Shown: positions 61,836-64,000 of the stretch, in pieces
Layout of the letters: every line of letters starts with the position of its first letter
Numbering within the stretch: position 1 is the first letter of the stretch
Origin: Mactra quadrangularis
Taxonomy: Eukaryota > Mollusca > Bivalvia > Venerida > Mactridae
DNA length: 64,000 nt
Reading direction: 5' to 3'
Assembly (NCBI GenBank): GCA_025267735.1
Contig: CM046293.1
Span: 9,758,560-9,822,559, forward strand
The notes under the pieces: model-generated
Seen by the model: only the letters and a program-made list of their open reading frames with translations
Told to the model about the DNA's origin: nothing
The model's database searches: none
Made by a program: the position numbers and the translations under genes

Positions 61836-62849
61836 GTTGAGTACAATGCATAATATAAGTAACGATAAATAGCATCACAGGATAGCCCATAATGTACTAA
61901 GACTTATTTCCAATGGGGTTCTTTGCCTTAAATTCTAAAATCTCAAAATACGCAAATATATCTACCTAGATAAAGATAATAAATAAATTAAAAACATCAA
62001 ACGTAGTACGTGTATATATATATAAACAATGATACAATTATAAATAGATAAAATCTGATTTCTCGACATTGCACATCTGATCACTTAAGTAATTTTTAAC
62101 CGCTACTTTAAATGATTAAGTATTTGTGGTACACAAAACACAATGTTTGATCATTAATCATGTCAATTGATCGTTGTTAGAAAAAAATGTCAATATGAAA
62201 AATAGTAACTATTATGTGTGTGTTTATAATAAATATATAATGTTTCATGATTTAAGGAAATAAAGGTTTGTTTTGTTCGCTTCTGTTCTATATGATGCTT
62301 ACCACCAAATGTTTTTACTTGTTATGCAACTTTATTGATTTCAATTTGCATGTTAATATATAATAAAGGAATAATTTACCATATTTGTTTTTCACCTCTC
62401 TTCCTCTGTTTACATACGTTTAACATATTATAAAATTTAATGTTATTGAAATATGACATGATGAAATGAAGATTTGTTATTTTCAGATCCTCTCTGATGA
62501 CAATTAATGATGCATAAAATAAATATTACATTTCTTCGTCAGAAAACGGCCATTGTAGCATGTAAGATGTAAATGTTTACTCTGAATCGTCTGCACAAAC
62601 TAGTTCAAACATTACCTAGGTTACTCTTAGAGTCATTGTATGCGGAGGCTTTGAAGCTAATTAACACACCTCTGGAATGATCAGTTTTCTTTGAGGAAAG
62701 AAAAATACAAGGTATATAATGCACAATTTTATGTCGTTCAATAATGTGCCTGGCAATAGAAATCAGCGACACATTTTTCTTTAACCTCTCTATTGCTGTT
62801 GTTAATCTCGTGTTTATAGACCCTGTATAACTATAAACATTGTGTCTAA
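61836..62849. other. AT-rich non-coding stretch
   Basis: No gene or RNA is recognised. The segment 62560-62700 is a little less AT-rich but has no open frame of note. Confidence 0.5.
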
Positions 62850-63130
62850 AATCGGCGTTAAATCATTAATTTGTGAACAAATGTGTGTTACATGGAAGTA
62901 ATGCGTCGGAGTACTTAGAACTGCTACAAATAGAATTCACATTGAAATCAAATCAAGATTTACGATCTCACCAAAACCATTCTGTAATTACCGATTAACG
63001 CTTTCTGTTATTTGATTAAAACTTTGTTTTCAAGTCGTTAGAAAACTGCAGGACACATTTTGGTACCAATATTGTAATTTAGTATTACTTTTCAGAAGGA
63101 AAACAATGTTGTGTTCACATTTAGAAGATG
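62850..63130 (+). repeat. Decayed array-unit fragment near right end
   Basis: Words follow the order of unit segment U1 17150-17350 and U2 26990-27180. They are ATTCACATTG, ATCAAGATTT, TAATTACCGATTAACGC, TGTTATTTGATTAAAAC, TTTTCAA-CGTTA, TTTGGTACCAATAT, AACAATGTTGTGTTCACATT and TAGAAG. Divergence is much greater than among U1-U4. It shows unit-related sequence about 10 kb beyond the array. Confidence 0.75.
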
Positions 63131-64000
63131 TTGGTGCGTTAATTTATTTCCCAAGCAGTATAGATAAGTTTTAACGTATTGGATTACTTAATTTGTTTTA
63201 CGCGTTTGATCGCATTCAACCATTAGGTGAGGCTAAGACAACTTTAACACTTTACACCTACGTTTCTGAAATATTTGAGATCTTTAAAACATGCCAATCA
63301 ACATAGGTGTCCTGATGGTTTAGACTTAAGTAGTATTGTGATGCGAGCGAAAGTCATTTGAATTCGACGCGTATGTAAAACTGGCGAACCATTTATTTCG
63401 ATTTTTTCAGGCGTTGCGTCTTAATTTTATATATGAAGAACAGTTGGTATAATGATATGTTTGTGTTCTATTCGAGGTTGTTTTAAACAAAGTTGATCAT
63501 ACAAAATACATTGAATTACATATATATTGTACACGTTTTACCTAATTTACTTAATATTCTATTCCATTTTATATTTGTAATACAGGTTGCGTTGTGTCTA
63601 TTAATAATATTTTCATTATTTAACCACACCGAGTTGACTATTATTGCATCCCAACACACTCCAGTTTCTGGTTTGTGTAATAAAATTCCACTATAAGGAC
63701 AACCAAAAGCGATGATCAAATTAAGCAGCGAGGACTCAACAAAGGGAAATGTTTTCTCTCAAATTATATTTTAGTGAAATACTTGTCAGATAATTTAATA
63801 ACACGACGCTCTTTATAGTGGACGTTTATTGTAATGTTTAAAATAGCGTAATATATTTAAGGTTTTTTTATCTAATATTTAAGCACTCATTTGCAACGTA
63901 TAATCTATACATACCTGATCTTTATATGGCTACATGTGCATAGCCTTAGATTTTCATTCTCGCTTTCAACTTCAATATGAACTAGTTTATAGTATATACA
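63131..64000. other. AT-rich non-coding end of window
   Basis: Overlapping short ORFs on both strands (63493-63719) are mutual shadows without known motifs. Nothing else is supported. Confidence 0.45.

Overview
The window looks like AT-rich nuclear DNA from an invertebrate, most plausibly a bivalve or other mollusc. The evidence is the absence of dense bacterial-type ORFs, three decayed non-LTR retrotransposon segments, two tRNA-derived SINEs, several MITE-like foldback elements and TA microsatellites. The species call is inference. I recognise no intact host protein-coding gene. There are no rRNA genes, no CRISPR array and no operon-like structure.

The dominant structure is a tandem array of about 9.5-10 kb non-coding units filling roughly 8.49-52.95 kb. 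Four head-to-tail copies can be phased on a shared landmark: U1 8488-21675, U2 21676-32476, U3 32477-43003 and U4 43004-52954. Each copy is lengthened by its own insertions. U1 holds a 3.0 kb doubly truncated L1-like LINE fragment. U2 holds a Tc1/mariner-type MITE and a 1.05 kb element with 344-bp terminal direct repeats. U3 holds a 5'-truncated LINE carrying an RNase H domain. U4 holds a 0.66 kb block containing another MITE. Decayed copies of unit segments lie outside the array at about 6.06-6.40 kb, 53.15-53.72 kb and 62.85-63.13 kb, so the array was once longer or older than it now appears.

Within the units most sequence drifts by small indels and substitutions, but some stretches stay almost unchanged. 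The clearest is a roughly 520 bp island (U1 12706-13229 and equivalents) with an invariant TCACGTGA palindrome and a hairpin; it is partly recognisable even in the decayed copy at 6.06 kb. A second, about 130 bp, block has an ATCTCAGC/GCTGAGAT stem. A 178-bp tract that is letter-for-letter identical in non-adjacent U1 and U3, while its flanks and U2/U4 differ, is strong evidence of gene conversion or unequal exchange.

The left flank (1-8.49 kb) is mostly featureless AT-rich DNA with a decayed LINE ORF2 end (4717-4947), a small foldback element (7050-7131) and a MITE (8214-8467) abutting the first unit. The right flank (53-64 kb) has a twin of that foldback element, two tRNA-derived SINEs (57.9 and 61.5-61.8 kb), a TA microsatellite, and one GC-raised candidate exon on the minus strand (60473-60615) with good splice-site context. 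All alignments and counts were done by eye; no database search was possible.
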